Numbered from the stretch's first letter, positions 40,416 through 46,561 are shown. The stretch is DNA of 64,000 nt from Streptomonospora sp. PA3 (GCF_009728995.1 NZ_VTZW01000004.1:124001-188000), one strand, 5' to 3'. Notes: generated by a model not told the origin, from the sequence alone. Program-made: numbers and translations.

Positions 40416-40479
40416 TTTGGACCCTTTCCAGGGGGTCCCCTTTGGACCCTTTCCAGGGGGTCCCCTTTGGACCCTTTCC
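40416..40479. repeat. Tandem 25-bp repeat, 2.6 copies
   Basis: TTTGGACCCTTTCC-AGGGGGTCCCC repeats exactly at 40416-40440 and 40441-40465, with a 14-bp partial copy at 40466-40479 and a degenerate GTGGACCC after it. Each unit contains the inverted pair GGACCC/GGGTCC. There are too few copies and no spacer diversity, so it is not a CRISPR array. Confidence 0.85.
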
Positions 40480-40584
40480 GGCAGAGTCTCATGTGTGGAC
40501 CCTTGTTTTGCCAATGAACCTAGGCAGTACCGGCGATGCGGTCGAGGAGGTCAAGTCCGGCAAACCCAAGCTTTGCCTCCGAAG

Positions 40585-40610
40585 TCTCGCATGACGATCG
40601 TTATGTGAGA
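40585..40610. promoter_or_regulatory. 26-bp near-palindrome before the serine recombinase
   Basis: The sequence starts TCTCGCATGACGATCG and ends ATGTGAGA. It equals its reverse complement at 22 of 26 positions, with ACGATCGT at the centre, and lies 37 bp before the recombinase ATG. It could be the crossover/res site of the serine recombinase or its autoregulatory operator. Confidence 0.55.
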
Positions 40611-40647
40611 TTGAATGGGTTGTGAGGACGGACAACGGGGGGCAGGC

Positions 40648-41253
40648 ATGCGGTACGGATACGCAAGAGTCAGCACCGAAGACCAGTCACTTGACCGGCA
40701 GTGCCAGCAACTGGCGGACTGCGACCGGGTGATCACGGATGAGATTAGCGGGAGTGTGCCGTTCAATCAGCGGCCGGGTGGGCGCAAGCTCTTGAACGAA
40801 CTGGTCAAGGGCGACGAACTGGTCATCGTTTCTCTAGACAGACTGGGACGCAGCACTGGTTCTCTGCTGGTATTGATCGATGAATTGAACCGGGCGGGGA
40901 TCACGCTCCGGAGCTTGCGGGAAGACATCGATACCGGCAGTGCCACGGGTCGCGTCATGGTAGGAATGCTCTCGGTGTTCGCGCAATTCGAGCGGGACCG
41001 GACAAGCGAGCGGACGAAAGAAGGTTTGGCAGCGGCCCGGCAACGCGGTGTTCGTCTCGGCAAACCGCCACGGGTGCCGACGGCCGAAGACCGGCGACTG
41101 CGGGAGCGCTACCGCAACGGGGCATCGGTGGCGGAGCTGGTGGCCGAGACCGGTTTGAGCCGCGCCACCGTCTACCGGCGGTTGCGGACTAGCTTGCCGA
41201 CCAACCCCCGGCCACCGTGCCGGGGGTCTTTCTGTAACGGTCAAGCCCTCTGA
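40648..41253 (+). CDS. Serine recombinase (resolvase/invertase family)
   Basis: A 201-aa small serine recombinase. It has RYGYARVSTEDQSLDRQCQQ with the nucleophile Ser at residue 9, KGDELVIVSLDRLGRSTGSL with the catalytic Arg pair, the long E-helix (GRVMVGMLSVFAQFERDRTS) and a C-terminal HTH (SVAELVAETGLSRATVYRRL). It acts on DNA as resolvase or invertase. ATG 40648 follows GGGGGGCAGGC. The last ~20 residues (after RRLRTS) overlap an intrinsic terminator and may be a non-functional extension. It sits between two iteron clusters. Confidence 0.9.
   Translation: MRYGYARVSTEDQSLDRQCQQLADCDRVITDEISGSVPFNQRPGGRKLLNELVKGDELVIVSLDRLGRSTGSLLVLIDELNRAGITLRSLREDIDTGSATGRVMVGMLSVFAQFERDRTSERTKEGLAAARQRGVRLGKPPRVPTAEDRRLRERYRNGASVAELVAETGLSRATVYRRLRTSLPTNPRPPCRGSFCNGQAL
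41204..41233 (+). terminator. Intrinsic terminator inside the recombinase 3' end
   Basis: ACCCCCGG (41204-41211) and CCGGGGGT (41220-41227) form a perfect 8-bp stem with an 8-nt loop, followed by CTTTCT. It lies within the last 17 codons of the predicted recombinase reading frame. Confidence 0.7.
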
Positions 41254-41812
41254 GACGGCCGGAGAGCGACGAACACCGCTTCCCAGGTCCGATCACACGC
41301 GGGCGGGGGGTCGGGGCGGCAGAGAGCTTGTGAGCGGCGACGAGGATGTTTTCCGCTATGTGGAACATCCTCGTCGGCGCGGGGACATCCTCGTCGGCCG
41401 GTTGCCGGGACGGAAAGCGGTACGGCCGGGCCGGTCGTCGGCGTTCCGGCAGGGGTTGGGTCGGCCGGTTTCCAAGCTTTTCGGTTCGGTGGCGAAGTTT
41501 CCGTATGGTGAAAGCGTGCCGGAGGCAGTCTGAACATCCTCGGCCGCAGTCTGAACATCCTCGTCGGCAAAGTGACGTCCGATTTATTCCCATTCTCGTC
41601 CGCTTTCTCTATCGCTTTCGGCGAACGGCAAGCTCTTGCTCTCTCTCGGGAGATTGAAAGACTGATGTGTGCGACTGACCTTTCCCGCGCCACGGGTTGT
41701 GGGAACGGCGGAGGGCGGGCAGGGGTGAGTCCTTTCGTAATCCCGAACCTTAGAATTCACTCGACCGGGATTTATGATATTGTCAAATGACACCCGAGAA
41801 AGGAGTTTTGCA
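41254..41812. other. 559-bp non-coding region, right iteron cluster
   Basis: No supported gene. Iterons of the same family as in 40045-40647 occur at 41336-41351 (inverted), 41363-41378, 41383-41398, 41532-41547 (degenerate) and 41553-41568; the best copies read GAACATCCTCGTCGGC. The first two form a 13-bp perfect inverted repeat with a 13-nt spacer (41338-41350 / 41364-41376). The copy pairs 41363/41383 and 41532/41553 are spaced 20 and 21 bp, two helical turns. Minus-strand frames here lack ribosome sites. Confidence 0.7.
41750..41792 (+). promoter_or_regulatory. Promoter and small operator of the xis-rep unit
   Basis: TTAGAA (41750-41755), a 17-nt spacer and TATGAT (41773-41778) make a strong sigma-A type promoter in an AT-rich patch. 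TGTCA-AA-TGACA (41781-41792) covers the expected start point and could be an operator. The excisionase-like gene begins 20 bp further on. Confidence 0.65.
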
Positions 41813-41992
41813 ATGGGCCCGAGGAGAGAGATTATCACTGTTAAAACTGTTGCACGGATTTTGGGGTGCACCCGGAACTGGGTGAGAACCCAGGCCCACA
41901 TGAAACAGTTGCCGCATTTCCGCACGAAGGAGGGAATTTTCCTCTTCTACGAGGACGACATTCTGGGCATCGCCGGGAAGCGGCGGCGCTAA
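41813..41992 (+). CDS. Excisionase-like helix-turn-helix protein
   Basis: A 59-aa basic protein: MGPRREIITVKTVARILGCT, NWVRTQAHMKQLPHFRTKEG, IFLFYEDDILGIAGKRRR. This is the MerR-like winged helix of the HTH_17/AlpA/Xis families. Such proteins bend DNA as excisionases and, in satellites (AlpA), also activate genes. ATG 41813 follows AAAGGAG. It is the first gene after the xis-rep promoter and is followed by a hairpin and the replication protein. Excisionase is inferred from size and the presence of a tyrosine integrase. Confidence 0.72.
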   Translation: MGPRREIITVKTVARILGCTRNWVRTQAHMKQLPHFRTKEGIFLFYEDDILGIAGKRRR

Positions 41993-42001
41993 AAAGAAGT
42001 A

Positions 42002-42031
42002 GCCCCCCGGTTCAAGGAGAAACCGGAGGGC
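42002..42031 (+). terminator. Hairpin between the xis-like gene and the replication gene
   Basis: GCCCCCCGGTT and AACCGGAGGGC pair at 10 of 11 positions around an 8-nt loop, 10 bp after the small gene stop. No T-run follows, so partial termination or RNA stability control is more likely than full termination. Confidence 0.5.
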
Positions 42032-42104
42032 CAGAACCCCGAGCACGAGCATGCGAGCGAGACCGGAACGGGGTGATGACAACCGACACACAGAAAGGCT
42101 ACTG

Positions 42105-44144
42105 ATGTCTACACGCTTCGATTATATCAGGAATACAGACCTGGCGGTGTTCGCAGTCCGGGCCGGAGACAAAAAGCCTGCGACCCCCAATGGGCTGCAC
42201 GACGCCACCGCAGACCATGAACACTGGCTCTCGCGTGTCGAGAAGAGGGGCGAGAACCTCGGTGCTCCGACCGGACATGTAAACGGCTTTTTCACGGTCG
42301 ATGCCGACGACCTGGCCAGTTGGACGGAACTGGTCACGGCCAACGGCGGAGTGCCCGAGACGAGAACGGTTCGCACACCTCGCGGCGGAAAGCATTTCGA
42401 GTTCAACATGCCCGAGGGCGTGGATTTGCGCGGTAGCGTGAGTAAGATCGCTGCCAACGTCGATATCCGGGCGAACGGTAACTATGTCTTGCTCCCCGGT
42501 TCAGAGACGGAGCACGGCGTCTATGAAGTCGAGCTGGACATCCCCAGAGTAAACCCTCCCCAGTGGCTTATAGATGCCATTGTCGCCACCTCAGTGACCG
42601 CTGAAAGGCCGAGGGGTGAATCCCGCGCTGGATACGACCCCTGGCTTGCTTCGATCCCGGAGAATGCGGATTACGTCCGCGAGCAAGTACAGCTCGCAGA
42701 GAGAACTATCGCCAAATCCTACGAGGGCAACTACCACGGCCCCTGCTTGAGTGCTGCTGTAATCATGGGAAGTCTCGACGAGGCGGGTGTGCTTCCCGAC
42801 GGCATGGCCGAGGAACTTCTGGACGAATGGCGTGAGAACTACGGCATTCCCAACCGGAACAACCGAGACAAGACCGTGCAGGACGGGCTTGCGTACGGGC
42901 GTGAGAAACCGGCCCAGCTTCCCAGTGATGTTATGTTCTGGGATTACAAGGCCACGGGGACGAACTTGCCTCCGCAGTTCTTCGAGGCGCGCCCGGAATT
43001 GAGAGCGCTGCGCGACCACGCGCACGCGGAGGCCAGTTCTGCCGACGTGGCGTTCTACTCGTCCCTTGCCGAAATTGCGGGGTCCGTCCACAAAGACTTG
43101 AAGATGGTTACGGGAATCAAGGGCGAAGCGGCCTTGAATCTCATCGTGTGCCCGGTCGGCGAAAGCGGCGACGGCAAGTCTTCCAACGACAACGCGCTCG
43201 ACGAGATCCCCGAATCGAACAGATTCACGGGACCGATCGGTTCGGGCGAAGGTCTGATCGAAGCTTACTTCGAATGGGTCGAGGAAACCGTCCCCGGTGC
43301 GGGGAGCAAAACCAAGACCGTCAAGAAAAAGAAGAAGGTCCGGTCCAACGCGTTCTTTTTCCAGGACGAGGGCGAACAGCTTTTCGCCACGGGCGACCGG
43401 AAAGGCGCCAGCATCTTCCCTACCCTGCGTTCCATGTGGAGCGGTGCCAAGACCGGCGCCAAGAATGCCACGGTCGAGACCACCAGAAGCCTCGATAAAG
43501 GGTCGTATGCTTTCGGTGCGGTCATCGGTTTGCAGCCGGTCATCGTGCGGCGCCTGCTTACCGAGACGCACGAGGGCGCGGGGACGACGCAGCGTTTTCT
43601 CTTCTGCAAAACCACCGACCCGAGCATTCCCGACGTTCCTCCGGAGAAACCCGAGGTCCCGCAGCCCTTTCTCGGTTGGGATCATGCCGGTTGGATGCCC
43701 ATGCCCGTGGTGACCTTTCCGGAGTCGATCACGGAGGACCTCCGGCGTATCCAGGTTATGCGGAACCGGGGCGAGCGCGAGTACAAGCGGTTCTATGCCC
43801 ACCACATGCTGACCCGGTGCAAGGTCGCCGCGATTCTGGCACTGTGGAACCACCGGACCGAAGTCGATATCGAGGATTGGCTCTTGGCCGGTGTCGCCGT
43901 GGACACCTCCGCCAACGTCCGCGACGAACAGGTCGCGATTGCCGGCAAGGCCGCAGAAGAGCGTGAGAAAGCCGCTGGGGCGCTGCGGGACAAGAGGGCG
44001 GCACACGAGGAGGAAGCCCAGCGCTTGCGGGTGCAGAAACGCATTGACGACTTCCGGGAGCGTGGTGTGAGCGACCGGGAGATCGTCCGGCGTCTCAACT
44101 CGCGCGACCGGGAGTGTGCCCGCGACTTGCTCGGTTTGAGCTGA
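42105..44144 (+). CDS. Bifunctional primase-polymerase / AAA helicase replication protein
   Basis: A 679-aa plasmid/satellite-type replication protein. The N-terminal prim-pol (AEP) domain has DLAVFAVRAGDKKPATPNGL, GFFTVDADD (Asp66, Asp68 metal ligands), RTPRGGKHFEF (His97) and NVDIRANGNYVLLPGS. The C-terminal DUF3987-like helicase has Walker A GESGDGKS (352-359) and Walker B FFFQDE (417-422). The extreme C-terminus is helical and charged with an HTH-like segment (DFRERGVSDREIVRRLNSRD). ATG 42105 follows AAAGGC. It would prime and unwind at the adjacent origin-like repeat (44143-44394). Confidence 0.87.
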   Translation: MSTRFDYIRNTDLAVFAVRAGDKKPATPNGLHDATADHEHWLSRVEKRGENLGAPTGHVNGFFTVDADDLASWTELVTANGGVPETRTVRTPRGGKHFEFNMPEGVDLRGSVSKIAANVDIRANGNYVLLPGSETEHGVYEVELDIPRVNPPQWLIDAIVATSVTAERPRGESRAGYDPWLASIPENADYVREQVQLAERTIAKSYEGNYHGPCLSAAVIMGSLDEAGVLPDGMAEELLDEWRENYGIPNRNNRDKTVQDGLAYGREKPAQLPSDVMFWDYKATGTNLPPQFFEARPELRALRDHAHAEASSADVAFYSSLAEIAGSVHKDLKMVTGIKGEAALNLIVCPVGESGDGKSSNDNALDEIPESNRFTGPIGSGEGLIEAYFEWVEETVPGAGSKTKTVKKKKKVRSNAFFFQDEGEQLFATGDRKGASIFPTLRSMWSGAKTGAKNATVETTRSLDKGSYAFGAVIGLQPVIVRRLLTETHEGAGTTQRFLFCKTTDPSIPDVPPEKPEVPQPFLGWDHAGWMPMPVVTFPESITEDLRRIQVMRNRGEREYKRFYAHHMLTRCKVAAILALWNHRTEVDIEDWLLAGVAVDTSANVRDEQVAIAGKAAEEREKAAGALRDKRAAHEEEAQRLRVQKRIDDFRERGVSDREIVRRLNSRDRECARDLLGLS

Positions 44145-44394
44145 ATGTGGACACGCGGGACACGTCCCCGGGACGCCTGGATCCCTTATGTGGCAGGGAT
44201 GGGACACGCGGGACGGATTTGTCCACATGCTCTCTCTGACTTCTCTCTACACGACTCCCAAGTCATAAAAGTAGTTGTAGTTGTATATATATAAGCTTTC
44301 TCTGAGACCATGTGGACAAATTTGTCCCGCGTGTCCCATCCCTATGTGGCAAGGGATCCAGGCGTGTCCCGCCGTGTCCCGCGTGTCCACATTC
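44143..44394. other. Putative replication origin: two inverted ~87-nt arms around an AT-rich spacer
   Basis: Left arm 44143-44229 and right arm 44309-44394 are near-complete inverted repeats. Both begin or end with GAATGTGGACACGCGGGACA or its complement. Each arm is itself flanked by GTGGACA/TGTCCAC and contains copies of GTGTCCCGC and a local hairpin ATCCCT...AGGGAT. The 79-nt spacer (44230-44308) has a pyrimidine-rich tract and then ATAAAAGTAGTTGTAGTTGT and TATATATATAAGC, a likely unwinding element. It starts at the stop codon of the replication gene. 44395-44586 holds only the leader of the next gene. Confidence 0.75.
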
Positions 44395-44586
44395 CATGTC
44401 CCGGCCACTGTTGAGTTGAGAAGGAGCATCACCCGTCCCCAACACCGCCGCCCCCGCCCCGCTTCCGGGTGCCGGGCCAAGGTTCGCTTACTACTTCTTT
44501 AAGCTTTCATGACAGCAATTCTTTTACCCGCGACCGGGAAGACCGCCACGACGCCGCGCGTTCTAGCGAGCGAGGAAAGGAGAACC

Positions 44587-44856
44587 ATGCTGTACGTGGA
44601 ACGCGACTTCGATACCGAGCCGCCCGAACTGCCGGAGGGATGTGTAAGCATTCTTCCCGACGAACCGGGAATGCCGTGCTTGAAACTGGTGAGGAACTAC
44701 TTCCCCCCGCAGTCGTCGGGGTTCTGCCGCGATGTCTGGCGGTACACGTGGGAAGACGGCGACGACGTCGGAGAACAGTTCATCAGGGGTGATCTGACCC
44801 CTTACGAGGCCGCCGAGATAGTGCTGCGGGAATACTTCCCGACCCTCCGGCTGTAA
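44587..44856 (+). CDS. Hypothetical acidic protein, 89 aa
   Basis: I do not recognise it. It is an 89-aa protein, acidic and rich in aromatic residues (NYFPPQSSGFCRDVWRYTWE, LTPYEAAEIVLREYFPTL), without signal or membrane segment. ATG 44587 has a strong GAGGAAAGGAG site. A start at 44509 in the same frame lacks one. It lies between the origin-like repeat and the tRNA-like gene inside the element. Confidence 0.6.
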   Translation: MLYVERDFDTEPPELPEGCVSILPDEPGMPCLKLVRNYFPPQSSGFCRDVWRYTWEDGDDVGEQFIRGDLTPYEAAEIVLREYFPTLRL

Positions 44857-44863
44857 TCGCACC

Positions 44864-44935
44864 GCTCCCTCCGGCGGATAACCGGCCTGGCAGCTTCTAA
44901 CTGCACTGTGGGGCGTTCGACTCGTCCAGGGAGCA
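44864..44935 (+). tRNA. tRNA-Arg(TCT)-like gene with degenerate D-arm
   Basis: Acceptor GCTCCCT (44864-44870) pairs perfectly with AGGGAGC (44928-44934); discriminator is A. T-arm GGGCG-TTCGACT-CGTCC is valid. The anticodon loop CTTCTAA has U33, anticodon TCT (44896-44898) and A37; the anticodon stem has four pairs plus one mismatch. The D-arm is weak (three pairs), lacks the usual GG, and position 8 is C. Total 72 nt, no encoded CCA. TCT reads AGA/AGG, rare in the host but used by the element. It is followed at once by a terminator. Could be functional, phage-type or decayed. Confidence 0.65.
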
Positions 44936-44940
44936 CTACC

Positions 44941-44975
44941 AGCCCCGTCGACAATGTCGGCGGGGCTTTTTCTTT
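44941..44975 (+). terminator. Rho-independent terminator after the tRNA-like gene
   Basis: AGCCCCGTCGAC-AAT-GTCGGCGGGGCT forms a 12-bp stem (one T-G pair) with a 3-nt loop, followed by TTTTTCTTT. A textbook intrinsic terminator. Confidence 0.92.
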
Positions 44976-44980
44976 GTGCA

Positions 44981-44989
44981 TGGTACAAT
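44981..44989 (+). promoter_or_regulatory. Extended -10 promoter of the small-gene operon
   Basis: TGGTACAAT contains TG-N-TACAAT, an extended -10 box in AT-rich DNA. The start point would be near 44996, leaving a short leader with TGGAGG before the ATG at 45019. No good -35 is seen. Confidence 0.6.
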
Positions 44990-45018
44990 GGTTGAGACAG
45001 TATTTATGGAGGTTAACC

Positions 45019-45255
45019 ATGGCATATCGACCGGTCGACTTAGACCCCGAGGAAGTGCTCCGGCGGCACGAACGGGGAGCGACTTTCAGCGAACTTGCCG
45101 CTGAACTGGGCGTTCATCGAAACACTGTTGGAAATCTGGTGCGGCGCGGCCGAGAGATTCGGCGATCAACCGAGCTTACAGAACTCCAAAAGCATGTTTC
45201 GAGCATTTCAAACATCATTGTGCGCATGGGCGGTGGCCAAAGTGTCTGGCTTTAA
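45019..45255 (+). CDS. Small HTH DNA-binding protein
   Basis: A 78-aa protein. DPEEVLRRHERGATFSELAA followed by ELGVHRNTVGNLVRRGREI is a resolvase/Hin-type helix-turn-helix. The C-terminus (SSISNIIVRMGGGQSVWL) is unrelated to known domains. ATG 45019 follows TGGAGG. It is the first gene of the right-hand operon of the element and could be its repressor or an iteron-binding protein. The next reading frame overlaps it by 16 bp in the +1 frame, so a frameshift product is conceivable. Confidence 0.7.
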   Translation: MAYRPVDLDPEEVLRRHERGATFSELAAELGVHRNTVGNLVRRGREIRRSTELTELQKHVSSISNIIVRMGGGQSVWL

Positions 45256-45412
45256 TCACAACCACCTCCGGCGACTTATCGAGGTCGAAAGACTGGCTAA
45301 AAGCGAGGGGATCACCGAGGAAGAGGCCGACCGCGAGCTTTACCGGCGTGAAAGGGGCGTCGTCTCCACCGAGGGCCCGTTGCCCCCGCACTTTCGAGAT
45401 GAGGAGTTCTGA
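45240..45412 (+). CDS. Small charged protein, ~57 codons, GTG start
   Basis: A short reading frame overlapping the end of the HTH gene: VSGFNHNHLRRLIEVERLAK, SEGITEEEADRELYRRERGV and an acidic end. Composition is protein-like and helical. GTG 45240 has GGTGG upstream. Its TGA overlaps the next ATG (TGATG). It may instead be read through a +1 shift from the HTH gene. No family is recognised. Confidence 0.45.
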
Positions 45413-45819
45413 TGGACGCGAAAGACATTATCGCGGAACAGCTCCGGCAGGCCGGAGAGCAGGCGGGAGCATTCACCGAACCACCTGTTACTAAGTCCTA
45501 CGGTGCGATGTCAGAGGCGGAGAGAAAAGCGCAGCGGGAACAGGCCGAACAAGCTTTGGAGGCCGAACGCCGGGAACGTCAGCGGCGAAACGCGGAATGG
45601 CTTGCGGAGCACAACGCGGCGCAGGCCCGGCGTTTCATTCCCGTTTCCGACGAGGATGCCCAAAGCATGACCACCGAGGAAAAACTCTGGGCCCAGGCTC
45701 AGTCCAAGCTTCTCGGCGGCGACTACCGGCCGCCCAAACCGGCGAAAACGTGGTCGGAGATGAATACCGACGAAAAGATCGAATACCGACTCAAGCAGCG
45801 ATTCGGTACGAAGGAGTAA
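45412..45819 (+). CDS. Hypothetical charged coiled-coil protein, 135 aa
   Basis: A 135-aa protein, highly charged. Residues ~30-80 are Glu/Arg/Ala/Gln-rich and likely form a coiled coil (AERKAQREQAEQALEAERRE). The C-terminal third has KTWSEMNTDEKIEYRLKQRF. It has no membrane segment. Size and character recall small phage scaffolding or capsid-modifying proteins, but no homology can be claimed. ATG 45412 overlaps the previous stop and follows GAGGAG. Confidence 0.6.
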   Translation: MDAKDIIAEQLRQAGEQAGAFTEPPVTKSYGAMSEAERKAQREQAEQALEAERRERQRRNAEWLAEHNAAQARRFIPVSDEDAQSMTTEEKLWAQAQSKLLGGDYRPPKPAKTWSEMNTDEKIEYRLKQRFGTKE

Positions 45820-45821
45820 TC

Positions 45822-46022
45822 ATGGCAGCTTCCGAGAATCTTTACACGGCCCTCCGCCTTGCCCTTACCGACGACCAGACCGTCCTCAAGCGGCTTGTCG
45901 ACGCAGCGGCCGAGGGGAACAGTGAAACCCCGAAACCCAACGATGCAGACTACCGCGTCGGCCCGGCCGGTCATTATGAATCCGTCGTCGAGGCGGCGGT
46001 TACCGAGCTGAAGACCGTCTAG
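45822..46022 (+). CDS. Hypothetical protein, 66 aa
   Basis: A 66-aa acidic protein (MAASENLYTALRLALTDDQT, then VLKRLVDAAAEGNSE, ending VVEAAVTELKTV). Not recognised. ATG 45822 follows AAGGAGTAATC, nearly the same ribosome site as the next gene, showing a tightly packed operon. Confidence 0.6.
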   Translation: MAASENLYTALRLALTDDQTVLKRLVDAAAEGNSETPKPNDADYRVGPAGHYESVVEAAVTELKTV

Positions 46023-46030
46023 GAGTAACC

Positions 46031-46207
46031 ATGGCAAAGAGACCCACGTCCGGAGACGGCGGCGGACACAAGCCGCAGAAAATCAACACCTCCGGCCCTG
46101 GAAACAACAAAGGCAAGCCCGGTTCCAAGAATCCTCCGGCCACCGGCCCGGATGTCAGCAAACCGCTTCCCCCTCGTGATCCCCACAAGGGCGGCGACGG
46201 GTATTAG
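46031..46207 (+). CDS. Hypothetical Gly/Pro/Lys-rich disordered peptide, 58 aa
   Basis: A 58-aa basic protein without hydrophobic core: MAKRPTSGDGGGHKPQKINT, then NNKGKPGSKNPP, ending PRDPHKGGDGY. It is probably intrinsically disordered and nucleic-acid or protein binding. ATG 46031 follows TAGGAGTAACC, 8 bp after the previous stop. Last gene of the element; a terminator lies about 80 bp downstream. Confidence 0.6.
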   Translation: MAKRPTSGDGGGHKPQKINTSGPGNNKGKPGSKNPPATGPDVSKPLPPRDPHKGGDGY

Positions 46208-46285
46208 ACCAAACCCCTCCTACTGGGAAAAAGAGAGCGCTACTGCCAGCCGTCGTGTAGCAAGAGCACGGCGGTGTGCTCTCCG

Positions 46286-46348
46286 ACCCCCGGCCCCCGG
46301 CCCCGTTGACGTAGTGGAGCGTCTGACGGGCCACGGGCCGGGGGTTAT
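46286..46348 (+). terminator. Terminator-like hairpin near the right end of the element
   Basis: ACCCCCGGCCC (46286-46296) and GGGCCGGGGGT (46335-46345) pair perfectly over 11 bp around a 38-nt loop, followed by TATTC. It closes the right-hand operon before attR. Confidence 0.65.
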
Positions 46349-46435
46349 TCATGGGTAGAGTAGTCGGGACAGACACGACAAGAACCGGTCGCGGAGTGGA
46401 GTTTTCCCAGGTCACAAGGCCGGTGCCCGGTCGGC

Positions 46436-46522
46436 ACTACGTCCGCGAGTACGGCCTGGGCGGGCTGATGATGTGGAACCTGGACATGGACCCCTCCGGC
46501 GAGCTGGTGCGGGCGATGGCCG
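46436..46522 (+). repeat. attR, 87-bp direct repeat copy
   Basis: Identical to 39050-39136. To its right the native GH18 reading frame continues (VGLGAEMGARA then stop at 46555-46557), which marks this as the chromosomal side. 46349-46435 between the terminator and attR shows no gene and may hold integrase arm sites. Confidence 0.93.
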
Positions 46523-46557
46523 TCGGCCTCGGAGCGGAGATGGGGGCGCGGGCGTAG
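46436..46557 (+). pseudogene. Displaced native 3' end of the GH18 gene
   Basis: It encodes the same 29 residues as the attL copy plus the original C-terminus VGLGAEMGARA. Without a start or catalytic domain it is not a gene on its own. Excision of the element would rejoin it to the GH18 gene. Confidence 0.88.
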
Positions 46558-46561
46558 TCCG

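Larger units (their letters stand above)
40045..40647. other. 603-bp non-coding region, left iteron cluster
   Basis: No supported gene. It is packed with repeats. Copies of a 16-bp iteron (best form GCCGACGAGGATGTTC or its complement) occur at 40103-40118, 40121-40136, 40249-40264, 40304-40319 and 40385-40400, with a weak one at 40538-40553. The first two are in one orientation at 18-bp spacing, the others inverted. In this cluster the fifth base is T or A, mostly giving CTCGACGGC. Other repeats in the region are listed separately. Probable binding region for an element protein. Confidence 0.7.
39050..46522 (+). mobile_element. Integrative element in the GH18 gene (satellite-like, 7386 bp)
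   Basis: Bounded by a perfect 87-bp direct repeat (39050-39136 and 46436-46522). The unit between equivalent positions is 7386 bp. Base composition is visibly lower in GC than the flanks, and AGA/AAA-type codons are more common. Contents in order: tyrosine integrase, iteron and palindrome region, serine recombinase, second iteron region, excisionase-like protein, primase-polymerase/helicase, origin-like inverted repeat, small gene, tRNA-Arg-like gene, terminator, HTH gene and four small genes, terminator. No FtsK/TraB translocase, relaxase, capsid, terminase or lysis gene is recognisable. The layout (int, xis, pri-rep, ori, small genes) recalls phage-inducible islands and integrating plasmids. 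Confidence 0.9.

Noticed and set aside
40416-40479. Possible CRISPR array
   Set aside because: Units are directly adjacent without unique spacers, only 2.6 copies, and no cas gene is in the window.
41241-41693. Minus-strand frames of 130-150 codons in the right iteron region
   Set aside because: The repeated peptide-like motifs are translations of the iterons; there are no ribosome sites and no protein-like composition.
41774-41812. Upstream ATG for the xis-like gene
   Set aside because: It would start inside the promoter -10 region; ATG 41813 has an AGGAG site and matches the family length.
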